From positions 146,542 through 210,541 of the forward strand of contig LNKV01000018.1 in NCBI GenBank assembly GCA_001465935.1: a stretch of DNA of 64,000 nucleotides, in the 5' to 3' direction. Below, one piece after another: positions 1-10,326 of the stretch. This DNA comes from Clarireedia homoeocarpa. Lineage: Eukaryota > Ascomycota > Leotiomycetes > Helotiales > Rutstroemiaceae. The translations under genes and the position numbers were made by a program. Under the pieces are notes generated by a model. The model was not told the DNA's origin and did not search any database. It was given only the letters and a program-made list of their open reading frames with translations. The number at the start of each line of letters is the position of its first letter. Positions within the stretch are counted from its first letter, which is position 1.

Positions 1-418
1 TGTTCCGTGCCTAGGTTTGAAGACCTCCTTTAATCGACCAACTGGAGAGGGTGAACGTTTCAAAGGTCCGTCGGTGGGAGCTCGAAGGTTTTGTGAAGGG
101 GCACCGTTGGCAGATTCTGAGGTAGCCAGACTGTCTGTGCTGTTGGGAAAGGTTGAAGTTTTAGAAATACCGCCTAAGTGTGCATGTAATGGTGCAGTGC
201 TGGGGAGCGTCGATGAGTTTATAAGTGGGGAAGATGTGGTAAGATATCCAATGTGCGAAGGATGCGTCGATAGCGGTGGAGGTGTGTCGACTGCCCTATC
301 AAACGGAGCAATTCGAGTTAGAACAAAAACGATCCAAAACAAAGTCAATTCACTCCGCAAGTTAATGCAAGCTGTAAATCCAAAAATATGCCGAGTGAAG
401 CAAAAGGAGGATATATGA
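1..418 (+). CDS. Possible 3' end of a gene entering from the left edge
   Basis: An open frame runs from the window edge to a TGA at 416-418 without an in-window ATG that would make a convincing start. It would encode about 138 residues ending in a Lys-rich tail (VKQKEDI). Four cysteines occur as CAC and CEGC-type pairs in the middle, but I recognise no family. It could be the last exon of a longer gene or a chance open frame. The composition does not decide, so the call is weak. Confidence 0.2.
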   Translation, partial: VPCLGLKTSFNRPTGEGERFKGPSVGARRFCEGAPLADSEVARLSVLLGKVEVLEIPPKCACNGAVLGSVDEFISGEDVVRYPMCEGCVDSGGGVSTALSNGAIRVRTKTIQNKVNSLRKLMQAVNPKICRVKQKEDI

Positions 419-816
419 CGAAATGATAATAGTACAGGTATGCACCTTGATCGGATGAAGAGGTGGTGATCTTAAGCGAACGACTTGACTGCATGCACGA
501 TTGACGTTTGGTTTATTTTCGTCGACGGATGAGCCTGTGAAGGTTTGAGGTTCGTGTGTTGTGGTTTGTGCTTTGTGAAGCCCCAAGTGAGGGTTCTCCT
601 CAATGGAACGTTCCAAGCTCGCACCACTCTAAACCATGTCTCATAGTAATGAACAGAACCCCATAAATAACCGCGCGGATCCAGATGTCGGTGAGGAGAA
701 GGGGAAAAAGAGAAACAAAAAAAAGGAGAACAATATAAGGTACCGTACATGCGAAAGTAATACGGGGAAATTTAGGAGGTGAATTGCAGAAAAGGAAAAG
801 CAGGAGAGTGGATAAC
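419..816. other. Intergenic stretch, nothing recognised
   Basis: No convincing coding frame on either strand. It probably holds the 3' flank of the minus-strand gene ending at 817. An A/G-rich run (aaaaaaaaggag type) lies near 715-730. Confidence 0.5.
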
Positions 817-1269
817 TCACGACTCAGTCTCCGAATCATATGTTAGCAAACTGCTACCATCCCCGTCTCCATCTCCAGAGTTCTGTCTGACAAAGCTCGA
901 ATTTCTGCTATCCTTCAAGGTGCCCCTCTCAGCGACACTCCTCCCACGAGCGACCTCTTCCAATTCGCGTTCCTCATCTTCTCGCTGTTTTCGCCTGCGT
1001 TTCGATTCGAATTGCTTCGAGACCAATTTCTTAAGGCCATTTGCTCCATTGGCATCGCTAGAGTCATCCTCTGTCATTCCACTCTTAAGCTTCTCCAGTG
1101 CACCGTCCAGAGATGCGCGAATCCCGGTATTATCGCTCTCGGCACTTTTCAATGAAGCTGTCGCAGAGTCTCTGGCAGGTTTTCGTCCTGCGCGCGCTTT
1201 CGAAAACATGGCGGTTAAGCCTGATCGAGAAGAGGTCGAGGTGGTAGGTGAGTCTGGAGTATCGTCCAT
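817..1269 (-). CDS. Short Ser/Thr-rich, basic protein of unknown function
   Basis: Single-exon frame of 150 residues starting at a clear ATG (MDDTPDSPTTSTSS). The N-terminal half is Ser/Thr/Ala-rich with a short helical block (GIRASLDGALEKLKSGM). It is followed by a strongly basic/acidic helix (KRRRKQREDEERELEE) that could be a nuclear signal or coiled coil. The tail is Ser/Asp-rich and ends YDSETES. I believe similar short proteins occur across filamentous ascomycetes, but no function is known to me. The stop codon overlaps a consensus donor (TC|GTGAGT), so splicing to a downstream exon could extend the protein; no clean acceptor was found nearby. The frame is rich in charged residues and open over its whole length, which supports it being real. 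Confidence 0.6.
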   Translation of the reverse strand: MDDTPDSPTTSTSSRSGLTAMFSKARAGRKPARDSATASLKSAESDNTGIRASLDGALEKLKSGMTEDDSSDANGANGLKKLVSKQFESKRRRKQREDEERELEEVARGRSVAERGTLKDSRNSSFVRQNSGDGDGDGSSLLTYDSETES

Positions 1270-2130
1270 GGCGGGGTATCAACCAGATGCCAGGTCCCTG
1301 GAAGATGAGGTAGGCGTGAATGCAAGCATAGAAAGTAAAGGCGTCCGCAGGTCGCAATGTGTACTCGAGATGGCGAAAGAGGTAGATGGGCCGGATCAAT
1401 GGGCGTGACTCTTTACTTTATCGTGAGACGCGGTTGGATTGTAAGTATGAATGATTGTTCCGTGAAGGAGACGGGCTGAATTGGAAAGTTGGAGGATGTT
1501 GCAGCTATGATGTGATCTTTAAGGTTGAGCCTCCTTTGGCAGCAGCGTGTAAGATGATTGCTTCTGTGCGAACCGTACTTGTATTGATCTTGAGTGACTG
1601 AATGGGATTGAATGATACTGAATTGATCTCTGTACACAATGGCATATGCTGACAGGTGCTCGAAAGATTGAAGCAAGTTATTTTGTTGTTAAGGATTAAG
1701 GATAAGTTACTCCTTCAAGGGATCTTGGATCTTGTCGCCTTGTCTCCTTGTGTTTTACCTGCCGAGTTCCTTCTCCTTCCAAGTTATTCATTACGAAGTA
1801 TTGACCCCTCACGTCATTCCTAGCTTAGCTCTTTTAGCAGCTTTGGCCCTAAAAGCTGCAAACCTATCGTGCCTATCTCTTTGCAGCCCGAAAGATAAGC
1901 GGCCGCGACCCTCGAACCTCGAACCTCGAACCTCGAACCTCGACCCGCGACTAGTCTATCACCCCGATAGGAGTAACCTACATTTATTTACCCTTTGACA
2001 TCCATCCTGCCTTGAGGTTTGGCTTTACTGAGAGTCGTCTTTCGTTCCGCAAACCTTTGAACTTGTCCGTGAAAGTTTTCTATCTTTGCTTTATGATCTA
2101 CCAAAGGCAGCTGCAGTAATACCATCCATC
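1270..2130. other. Intergenic region with a 7-bp tandem repeat
   Basis: Shared upstream region of two divergent genes (minus-strand start at 1269, plus-strand start at 2131), so it should carry both promoters. I see no coding frame of interest. The only structure noted is the short repeat at 1911-1945. Confidence 0.5.
1911..1945. repeat. 7-bp tandem repeat (CTCGAAC, 4-5 units)
   Basis: Four exact copies of CTCGAAC followed by a CTCGACC variant, about 190 bp upstream of the next start codon. Typical replication-slippage repeat; any regulatory role is unknown. Confidence 0.85.
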
Positions 2131-3869
2131 ATGGAATCTTCTCCGCTGGTATTGGTATGTTCACCGAGAAATCGCCTCCTATCCCTTTACTGATAACGAA
2201 TCCACAGGCCCACGATCATGCTCGCGCAGCAGTCATCGCAACCCAGAGCGCAGACACGACCGTCGCAATAAACGAACACACTCTCGCTGCAGGAGAATTT
2301 GCCAAAGCTGCAACGGGAGCCGGAAGTGCAGAAGCCTTGCGAACATTGCGACTCCTAGAAGCGCACCATACCCGCATTTCGGAACTGCTTCGATACCCCG
2401 CTGAACATCCCGTAACAACCACCTCCAACGACGGGGACGTCAAACCCATCGCGGAAAAGCCCCTTTCTACGTCTGCTGCTGTCGCAGAGTTGCGCGCTTC
2501 GAAATCCGATCTGGGTCCCCGCATTTACACTCCTTTGCGAAATCCTCCTAGTCTTTCCACCCCGCGCCGTCTACCTCCTCGTGACTTATCTTCCTCAATC
2601 GCAAGTAACCTAGCATCCGCAAGAGGCATACGATCAAATCATACCCGTCAGCCTCTCTCTCCAAGTATATCCACTTTCCAAACACCGAACAACATCGATG
2701 GACGTAGAAATTCTATGGTACAATCTAAAGTTCCCAGCATTCCTGAACACAGCTCTCCAAGACCAAGCTGGGTACCACCACAACCCACGCAAAAGAAGGC
2801 CGAACCACAAATATCCACATCCCGCGCATCTGCCGTCGCAGAATCCAGTTCACCCCCACCAACCGCTACTGATGAAGGATTCTCTCGATTCTACAATGCG
2901 CTCAACTCCGCCGTCTCGCGCTTCTCCGCCCCCCTAGCCTTCGCCAGCATTCCTCTTCCACTCTTCTCTGATGATTCGAATACGGCGAAATCAGCCTCCC
3001 CCACTACCACACAGCCGCATCCAAACACCAAACCCCCAACCAAAGAACACCCTCCCGTCGAAGAACCTGACGTCGACCTCACCAAATACATTTCCAAAGC
3101 TGCAATCCGCGCTTCCATGCGCGACGGCCACACCGGCAACGACTCATTCTATGTGGTCCCAACCACAGGCCACACCGTCTCCTATGCACACATCCTCTCC
3201 TTTGCGGAAAAAGAAAAGCGACGTCTCGCCGCCTCTATGTACAGCGCTGACCTGGAAGACGACGATTTCGTTGACGCGAGAGAAACGCCCATGCCTGTTT
3301 CACCAAGCAAAGTGAATAAGAGCAGCAATAATCGCAGGTCCGCGGGCCGCAACGCCGGCACCCGCAACGAGGAGCTGGAAATTGAAAATGCGGAGCTGAA
3401 GGGTGTGATCGATAAGATGAGTCGGAGGCTACATGCATTTGAGATGGCGGCGCAGAATAGCAGTTTGGCGTTGAGGGAGAGTATGAGGCTGATGAGGCCG
3501 GAGGACAAGGAAGGGGGGGATAGGGGGAGGGAAAAGGAGAGGGAGAGGGAAAGAGAGAGGGAGAATGAGGAGTGGAAAATGAGAATCAAGGAGCTGGAAG
3601 ATCAAATGAAGAGTAGAAATAGGGATATAGAGAAATTACTAAGGGAAAACGAAAAGTTGCGCGAGACGGTGGGGAGGTATAGGACTCGTTGGGATGTGCT
3701 GAAAGCGGGGGCCAAGAGTAGGCGGGAGGGAGCAGGGAGTGCGAGTAAAGAGGGGAGTGTAAAGGGTGCAGGGAGTGTGAATGGGGGGACATCCGTGGAT
3801 AATGGCGCGGGAGCGTCGGGAAAGGAGGGCAGGGAGGCGAGGGATGGGGCGAGGTTTCTTGCTGGTTGA
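2131..3869 (+). CDS. MIT-like N-terminal domain, C-terminal coiled-coil protein
   Basis: I place the start at ATG 2131, giving MESSPLVL, spliced by a 53-bp intron (2155-2207; GTATGT donor, CTGATAAC branch, CACAG acceptor) onto AHDHARAAVIA. The frame stays open across the junction, and the in-frame ATG at 2157 would lie inside the intron. The first 75 or so residues form an Ala-rich helical hairpin (HDHA...AINEH.LAAGEFAKAA...EALRTLRLLEAHH) resembling microtubule-interacting-and-trafficking (MIT) domains, which bind ESCRT-III or related partners. The middle is long, Ser/Pro-rich and probably disordered. Residues roughly 415-515 are a coiled coil (NEELEIENAELKGVI, then an extreme Arg/Glu run encoded by a purine-rich tract). 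The tail is Gly/Ala/Ser-rich. About 560 residues in total. The MIT assignment is from pattern recognition. A vesicle-trafficking or cytoskeletal adaptor role is inference. Confidence 0.75.
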
Positions 3870-4698
3870 GGTGATTTAAGGTGGGATGGCATGGCATGGC
3901 ATCAGCCGTGAGTCTGGAGTTTGGGGACAATCTTTTGTTCGTTTAGCCTGTAAGTTATCCGTGGTTGTTTGCTACGATATGGATTGAGATGGAATGAGAT
4001 AAGATAAGATACAAGAAAGTAGTGACGAAGTAACCATGCTGTTCAAGTGCATATAGCTTTCCCAGATCTCTCAATGAAATATTAACATATCCATTCTTTG
4101 GTATCAACATACGAGTATCGTTAGAGAAAACCCAACATAGTGAGTGATAAGTGACGATGTGGCAAGGATTAATGTAACAAGCCCAGATAAGTTAAGTGAG
4201 CGTTTCTATATTCAAACAATCTGTAACTTATCCCATATCCGACGACTATACTCAGATCACTCCACTCCACACAACATCACATCAATCAATCAATCAATCC
4301 AGTACTCCTCCCCTTCCTTTCCCCCTCTCCATTGAAGCCTTACCACAACTACCCATCGACTTCATAAAATTCAGTGCTATACTAGATATCTAGCTGCTTA
4401 CTTCCTTTCTATACAGCACTTGCTGATCTCATCTCATCCTATCTCCGAAGAAAAACGTTCTGAAAAACGTGGGGGTTGAGGCAAATGATGATAATGATAA
4501 TGATGATCTGGTATTCATTGCTTGCTGTTGCTGTCGCTCTCTATATATGAAGTTCCTCTCGCTATAACCCCAACGAAATTTCTATTTAAAACTGTCTTTC
4601 TTTCTTGTTCTCTCAAAACGCCTCCCTTACCTCCCGTCTAAACGATTTATTTTTCTACCTCCCAATATCGATTGACCGCTCCATCTCTCATCCAAACA
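3870..4698. other. Convergent intergenic region
   Basis: Lies between the 3' ends of the MIT-like gene (plus) and pantothenate kinase (minus). It is AT-richer than the flanks and contains simple repeats (ATCA at about 4276-4298, GATGATAAT near 4488-4505). No gene seen. Confidence 0.5.
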
Positions 4699-6235
4699 TC
4701 ATTTCCCACCTTCTATCTCTCCAATCTCCCCTACACCCCTTCTCCCAGCCGCCGTAGCAGTAGCAGTAGCAGCAGCAGCAGCAGCCGCCCCGGTCGCGCC
4801 GTCATCAAAACTCATCCTCCTCCCCCAACCCTCCGGCTTCCTCTTCAAAAATGCCCCCACACTCCCCAAATACCCCTCATGCCTCAAAAAATACGCCTTC
4901 TTCTCCCCCCCACTCCAAAACCGTATCGCATAACTCAATGTATTAATTGTCTGTCTGTGTCCCCTAATAAAGCTCCCCCCGAAATAAATCGTACTCAAGT
5001 GATGCTTCTCGCTCTGCAGATACGCAATCTGGCCGATATTATTCGAAATCGCATACAGCAGCGAGCGCGAGATGTCTTCGTGGGAGAACTGCGAGTCGGA
5101 GTCTTGAGGCGAGGAACCGGAGTCTTCGGCGGCCCGCTCCGCCTCGCGCTTCATACGGAATACTTTGCCGAAGGAGGACGCGATGGTGCTGGATTTGAGC
5201 CCGATTTTGCCGTAGTCAGTGCCGTAGATGTCGCCGACTAGCATGTCGACTTTAGAATTGTCACCGCGCTCGGCCATGCCGAGCATGTCGTCGAAGGTAC
5301 GGGCGCCGGTTAGTAGGGAGAGGAGGCCCCAGAGGGTGCCCCCGCCGAGAGAGGTTCCGCCTACACGTTGGTAGGCGCGTGGGCCGGAAACTTTGATCAT
5401 GGAGACACCGGAGCCGATGTTCACGAGGAGGTAGGGGTAGATGTCGGAGCGGGGTAGGGTGAATTGCATGGGGTCGGTTTCGCTATATGTGAATACTTCT
5501 CGCGGGATTTCCGTTATGAAGAAATCGAGGCCTGCATTAGAAACTGGTCAGCCACTTGCATCGTAGGTCAAGGCGACAACTAGATGAGAGGACGGCTACA
5601 TACCAATAATCAAGCATTCCATCTCATCTTCCCGAATAACATCCACTCCTAGAGCCTCCTTAATCTTATCATAATACTTGTAAGCACCCCCTCCCGTAGC
5701 CATCACACACAAATCCCTGGGCCTCGAGCCATTGAGTTTCTGCTGCTTGACCTGCAGCTGTTTCATGAACTCCACACAATCATCTATGCGATCTGTTTCA
5801 AAGTTCATGAAATTGAGTCTTCCTCCGGGTTCGTGGGAATGAGGTTCTCGAGAGAAGTATACAAGCTTGGCTAAGGAGCCTCCAATCTGATTATTGAATC
5901 AGCTTTCTTGATCGCATACGCCCGACTCCTAACTGATTGGGGAAATGAAAACATACATCCACAGCAATATGACTGACAACCGCGGTATGGTTCGGCAGCC
6001 GAATGTCCTTCGTGTCATAATGATTCGCATTCACATTCAATTCGATTTCCTTCGGTGAGGCCGAGTCCTGATCGACAATAAATGCGCCCGTTACATTGAT
6101 CTTCACGCTTCCTGGGTGTATGATGGTGCTATCGATCTCTGCAGTATTTGTTCGTGTGCGCAAAAGAGCATTGGAGTTTGCGACTGCGCCGGAGTGGCTG
6201 GTGGGGGTTTCGATTTGTGGAATTTGCGCAGACAT
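4699..6235 (-). CDS. Pantothenate kinase (eukaryotic type II PanK)
   Basis: Catalyses ATP-dependent phosphorylation of pantothenate, the first and usually rate-limiting step of coenzyme A synthesis. Three exons: 6235-5957, 5886-5604 and 5531-4699. The 70-bp and 72-bp introns both have GTATGT donors, and phases agree at both junctions, giving about 464 residues. Family hallmarks are visible: IGGSLAKLVYF at the exon 1/2 junction (nucleotide-binding start), the Gly-rich ATGGGAYKYYDKI, VNIGSGVSMIKV, RVGGTSLGGGTLWGL and YFGGSFIRGH. The first 60 or so residues are a fungal extension of low conservation. The C terminus beyond the fold (after KRKPEGWG) is an odd Ala/Thr tract encoded by an AGC/GCT-type microsatellite, followed by GEIGEIEGGK. 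The yeast orthologue is Cab1, of roughly 370 residues. Identification is firm; cytosolic location is inferred from the family. Confidence 0.95.
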
Positions 6236-7310
6236 GGCGGGCGGGATTGAAAAGGGATTGCTGGCTAGGATGCCAGGATGATGTTAGGGTTTATGAAGAC
6301 ATATATGAAGGATGAAGAAGGAGGAGGAGGAGGAGGAGCATTGGATCAATGGGTTGTTTGTTGGGTCCGGTAGGTTTTCGGTATTACTGGCTTTGCTTGC
6401 CTTGGATGATTTGTTTGTTGAAGTTTTTGCGTTAAGCGGTTGTAAGCTTATCGATAAGCTGTATATTTGCCTCTTATCCGAGGTTGAGCTTTGTTGAGAC
6501 CGAGATGACCCGGGTTTGTAAATCAACATCTCTTTTAAATAGTTCATTTGCGTGTTTGGCATGTTTGAATTACTAGACGTCTTGCTTGTTTTCCAGCGGC
6601 GAAGTGCAGATGAAGTGCTCGGATTACTTTGTCCCATCGGGCAGTGAGCAAAGATATGTGCACAGAAAGTAAGCAGTAAAAGCGTCAGGCAGCCTGCTAC
6701 TCTTCTCCATTGGTCCGCAAAGTTAGCACGGATCAATTGCCAGATCCCCGCAAAGTATCTAATGCACCGTATTCGACGGTAGCAATGCGTCGATGTCACT
6801 CTCCAACGTGAACAGGTTTGTTACTGTTTGACTATTTGGTCAGATACTGAGCTTTCCGACGGGAACTCCAAGATGTAGTCAGAAAGTCGGCATGACGGTC
6901 CTCCTATTTCCAATCCAATTCGCACTGCACGCACAGTGGCATATCCAAATAGATCTGAATAAGCAACCATTGCCAGCAATTCTAAAGGCTATACCGAGTA
7001 CTCCCTACACATCGGCAAGCCACTTGAGTAACCCGAGCCTTATCAGCCTGTTCGCTTGCAGGATCTTCAGATGGGCAGCGATGGCAAACCAAGAACAAAT
7101 ACTATTTCCTTCCCGCCTTATAGTATGATTTGAGGTTGTTTCTGCAACGTTCCCCTTTGCTTCCTTGATTTACGCTCTCTTTTCGCTTTTCCTTTCTCTC
7201 GGTGGTCAAGCGCACGGCAAGCTGATGTCAGTCTTTCGGTACATAATTCTTGAGCATTGTATTTATTGATTGGTCGAGAGATTGTGCCGACGATCGTCTA
7301 ATAGTTCATA
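6236..7310. other. Divergent promoter region
   Basis: Separates the pantothenate kinase start (minus) from the DUF5672 gene start (plus). Open frames here are low-complexity shadows, for example a GAGGAG microsatellite at 6320-6340 read as poly-Glu or poly-Ser. No RNA gene or domain recognised. Confidence 0.5.
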
Positions 7311-8576
7311 ATGACTATTGCGAAGTTAAATAAAAGTGTTACGTGTGCTATTGGTCTTTTGTACGTCTACAATCTTTTTGCAAATCTGCCCCATTCAGTT
7401 AAATCGGGTGCCGACTTCCTCATTTGCTCAAGATATGTAATTCGATCTTCCTCAGGTCGAGGGCAGACAGGTTTCTTTGTAATCTCTAATCAGAGTTGCC
7501 GTTCTAACACATCCCACAGATGTTTAATCTGGATAGGGACAACTCTACGTTACCAATGGCCTTCACAAGCAGATTATCGTTCAAGTGGGATAATTCCAGG
7601 AGGATCTGCGGCCACACCCAAATACTCCACGCACGAGGATACGAAACCAGTTGTACAATCGAGTAGTGAGAATGCCGGGGCCTTTAATGGTCAGCATGTG
7701 GATACTGGAAAACTAGAACAACAATCTAAAGGGACATCGAATATAGAGCCAACAGGAAGGCCTATTAAGGTCACACCTATGCCATTAGATCCTTCTCGAG
7801 TTGCATTGCTTCTTGAAACACGCCCCTTGCCACATCTACCGGCTCTGCTCGCACATTTTATATCAGTACTGCCACCTCAATGGGCTTTCCGCTTTGTAGG
7901 ATCACCTGAAGCCAATGCTCTGATATCATCCTCGTCTCTATCGTATCATATCAAGACTGGGAAACTAGTTGTTGATGAACTACCCCCAAAATATGACATC
8001 AAATCCCAAGAATCGATAAGCACGACACTTACCGACCTCTCCTTCTACAAAGAGTTCCTCGCGCCAGCAGAATGGCTTTTGATGTTCCAAAGCGATTCGA
8101 TTATATGCGCAGCTTCCGAGCATAGTATCGAAGACTTCGTCTCCGCACATTACTCCTGGGTTGGCGCACCGTGGAACATGGCAGTGAAGGGAGGAAATGG
8201 TGGCTTCAGTCTTCGACATGTGCCAACCATTCTCAAAATCCTCGAGAAGGAAATTCGGCAGCCTGGCTCCGTGTGGGAAGACCGTTGGCTTTGTGATCGT
8301 CTAGTGGAAATGGATGAAGCGAACATGCCAGGGCCGGAAGTCGAAGTACTGTTCAGCGTTGAGAGTCAATGGACAGAGAAGCCGCTTGGATATCACTTAA
8401 TTGGAAGCGGTAAATTTATGGTACAGGAGATTTGGGGAAACGAGGATCGGAGGAAGCATATTATGGAATATTGTCCAGAAGTCAAGATTATTTTAGACGT
8501 GGAGCTTCTTTCTGAGGTGAAGAAATTAGAAGACGAGTTGAAAAAGTTGAAGGAGAAGGACAAGGACAAGAGTTGA
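7311..8576 (+). CDS. DUF5672-family glycosyltransferase-like protein
   Basis: A 421-residue frame from ATG 7311. Residues about 10-28 (TCAIGLLYVYNLFANL) are hydrophobic and could be a type II membrane anchor. The region to about residue 150 is variable. From about 165 the DUF5672 domain is recognisable: VALLLETRPLPHLPALLAHF, PPQWAFRFVGS, LAPAEWLLMFQSDSIIC (the D of QSD is the likely nucleotide-sugar or metal site), YSWVGAPWN, GGNGGFSLRHV and WEDRWLCDRL. This is the usual order in fungal members of the family, which are thought to be Golgi glycosyltransferases, though substrates are not established as far as I know. The C terminus is a Lys/Glu coiled coil (LEDELKKLKEKDKDKS). Residues about 40-75 look unlike coding sequence (Cys/Ser-rich) and may be an unspliced intron. 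Confidence 0.82.
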   Translation: MTIAKLNKSVTCAIGLLYVYNLFANLPHSVKSGADFLICSRYVIRSSSGRGQTGFFVISNQSCRSNTSHRCLIWIGTTLRYQWPSQADYRSSGIIPGGSAATPKYSTHEDTKPVVQSSSENAGAFNGQHVDTGKLEQQSKGTSNIEPTGRPIKVTPMPLDPSRVALLLETRPLPHLPALLAHFISVLPPQWAFRFVGSPEANALISSSSLSYHIKTGKLVVDELPPKYDIKSQESISTTLTDLSFYKEFLAPAEWLLMFQSDSIICAASEHSIEDFVSAHYSWVGAPWNMAVKGGNGGFSLRHVPTILKILEKEIRQPGSVWEDRWLCDRLVEMDEANMPGPEVEVLFSVESQWTEKPLGYHLIGSGKFMVQEIWGNEDRRKHIMEYCPEVKIILDVELLSEVKKLEDELKKLKEKDKDKS

Positions 8577-9079
8577 GTTGAGGATCAGTGAAAAACAGAA
8601 AGTTGGGCTTTTGGATGGCTGAGTTTTGGTCATGGAGATAGCAAGGAAGGACACGTGAAGGCTTGAGAGGCGTTTTGGGGGGAAATGGCATTTTTGAAGA
8701 AACCCACAAGATGAATGCTCACAAGACGGCGCATAATAGAGAAATGAACTATCTGAAGTATCGGTACAACTCACATGGTCTGTCTTCTATTTAATGAAAT
8801 AAATAGCTTTAAGTCGGCGCCTCTGATGCGCCGGCTCTGTCTTCAACTGACAGCAAGTAGTCTAGTCAGTGCTAAGTGCTAAAATGACCCTGAAATTAGC
8901 CTGGTCGGCTAGCTTAGCTTGATTTGTGTAGTTCTAGCTACAGATTTTACCCCTCCTGGACATATAGATCCCACCTTGTGTCCTCGACGCAAGGGATCTC
9001 GAAAACATCTTGTGAACGTTTTGGGCAGTCCGCAACAATTGGAAACTGTTCAATGGTCTTTCTTCAACAGTCAGCGACA
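8577..9079. other. Intergenic region
   Basis: 3' flank of the DUF5672 gene and 5' flank of AIM11. A small GC hairpin-like palindrome (GGCGCC...GGCGC) sits around 8815-8832. No gene seen. Confidence 0.45.
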
Positions 9080-9607
9080 ATGGCAGACTCACAAACCACG
9101 CCACCTCCACAAGCTCCACCAGCGATCGATTCACAATCCTCCCAGTCTTCCATCTTCTCCCCACGATCGAGACGTCAATTCGGTCTTTTCGCAGCAGGCG
9201 CATGCTTCTTTGCACTGTCTACAGCAATAACTCGAAGGTCTCTAGTACGGAAATATCGAATGACGGTACCAAAATTCTACAGTCCGAACACAAAGGTTCG
9301 CGAAGTCGATGGGGCTATGGAAGCATTCGAAGCACTGAGCATAGCGACAATCAATGTATTCAGTATCAGTATGATGGCTACTGGCGGATTCCTATGGGCA
9401 TTTGACATTTCCAATGTTGATGATATGAGACGGAAGGTACGGAAAAATATGGGTTTGGAAGGGGGACGACCAGATTCAGAAGCAGAGAAGGAGATTGAGG
9501 AGTGGCTTGCTACTGTGCTAAGTAGAATGGATCCTAAGGTTAAGGCTGAGAAAGAGAAGGAGGTTCACGGTGGGAAGGGAGATAATTCTCAGGACGGAAA
9601 GAAATGA
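9080..9607 (+). CDS. AIM11: AIM11-like mitochondrial membrane protein
   Basis: The annotated start is ATG 9080 (MADSQTTPPPQ), because upstream residues in the open frame look like leader sequence and fungal homologues begin near here. The protein has 175 residues. A Pro/Ser-rich N terminus is followed by two hydrophobic segments, QFGLFAAGACFFALSTAIT (about 32-50) and ATINVFSISMMATGGFLWAFDI (about 85-107). Between them lies a conserved loop (RRSLVRKYRMTVPKFY). After the second segment come DDMRRKVRKNMG and an acidic/Lys-rich tail. This arrangement matches Altered Inheritance of Mitochondria 11 proteins of filamentous fungi. The name comes from a yeast mitochondrial-inheritance screen; the molecular role is unknown to me. 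No intron is needed. Confidence 0.88.
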   Translation: MADSQTTPPPQAPPAIDSQSSQSSIFSPRSRRQFGLFAAGACFFALSTAITRRSLVRKYRMTVPKFYSPNTKVREVDGAMEAFEALSIATINVFSISMMATGGFLWAFDISNVDDMRRKVRKNMGLEGGRPDSEAEKEIEEWLATVLSRMDPKVKAEKEKEVHGGKGDNSQDGKK

Positions 9608-10326
9608 TAGAATCTGAGATGATTGGGCCGTAAAATATTTCGGTGATACAGCCCGACAAAGGGAAGTCTGATTCGGGCGCGATAGAGGAACAGCAAGCCC
9701 TAAATCTCGCGCACATGCTCTATTCCCGCTACAGTTTCGTATAACTGAGGCTGAACTTGGTTCGCGACAATAGGTCAAATCGTCCAACGATATACCCTGC
9801 CAAGAATTTGCTTTTGCCAAAGCTCAATCCTTCAAATTTCTTTTATGGGCGCCTTTAGCGGTGTATCCTGGCAGCTTTAAAACGAATTCCCCCCTCATTC
9901 GAGCTGCTATCATTGGTCGTGAAGCAAACATACATCCAGTCTTTCAGCCCTCCTGCAAGTGCCGGCAGTGGCTCGGAGACGGTGATCTGGACCCCCCAAT
10001 GGCCTGTATTTACCATAGGTCTATGGGATGAATAATATGCATATGGGAAGCCACGTAGGTCTATAGGAGAGCTCTTTAAGTTTATTTTTACGATAGGTCT
10101 ATCGGAAGCATAGTGTCGTATAAAGAGCTGAGTTTGAAATAAGCATGCCGGCGCCACCCAACCTCGCTACTATGGGAGGTGTAGGCCGCTAGGAGGTTCC
10201 AGATCTCACCTTGGATGTAAAACCAACAATGAAAGTCAGCGATCCCCATAATCAGAGATGGGCAGAAATCATTACATTGTTGTCGTATGTGATCTTCAAT
10301 AACTTCGTTGGCTACTTTGTTTCATT
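9608..10326. other. Intergenic region with three copies of a TAGGTCTAT motif
   Basis: No gene recognised. Near 10013-10110 the motif TAGGTCTATNGGA occurs three times at about 40-bp spacing on the plus strand, each time partly palindromic (see findings). Confidence 0.4.

Noticed and set aside
3182..3589. 135-residue Ser/Leu-rich minus-strand frame
   Set aside because: Antisense shadow of the Arg/Glu coiled-coil codons (purine-rich tract) of the MIT-like gene.
6284..6799. 171-residue minus-strand frame upstream of pantothenate kinase
   Set aside because: Low-complexity Ser-rich sequence from a GAGGAG repeat plus Cys/Arg-rich noise; no domain, and it occupies a divergent promoter region.
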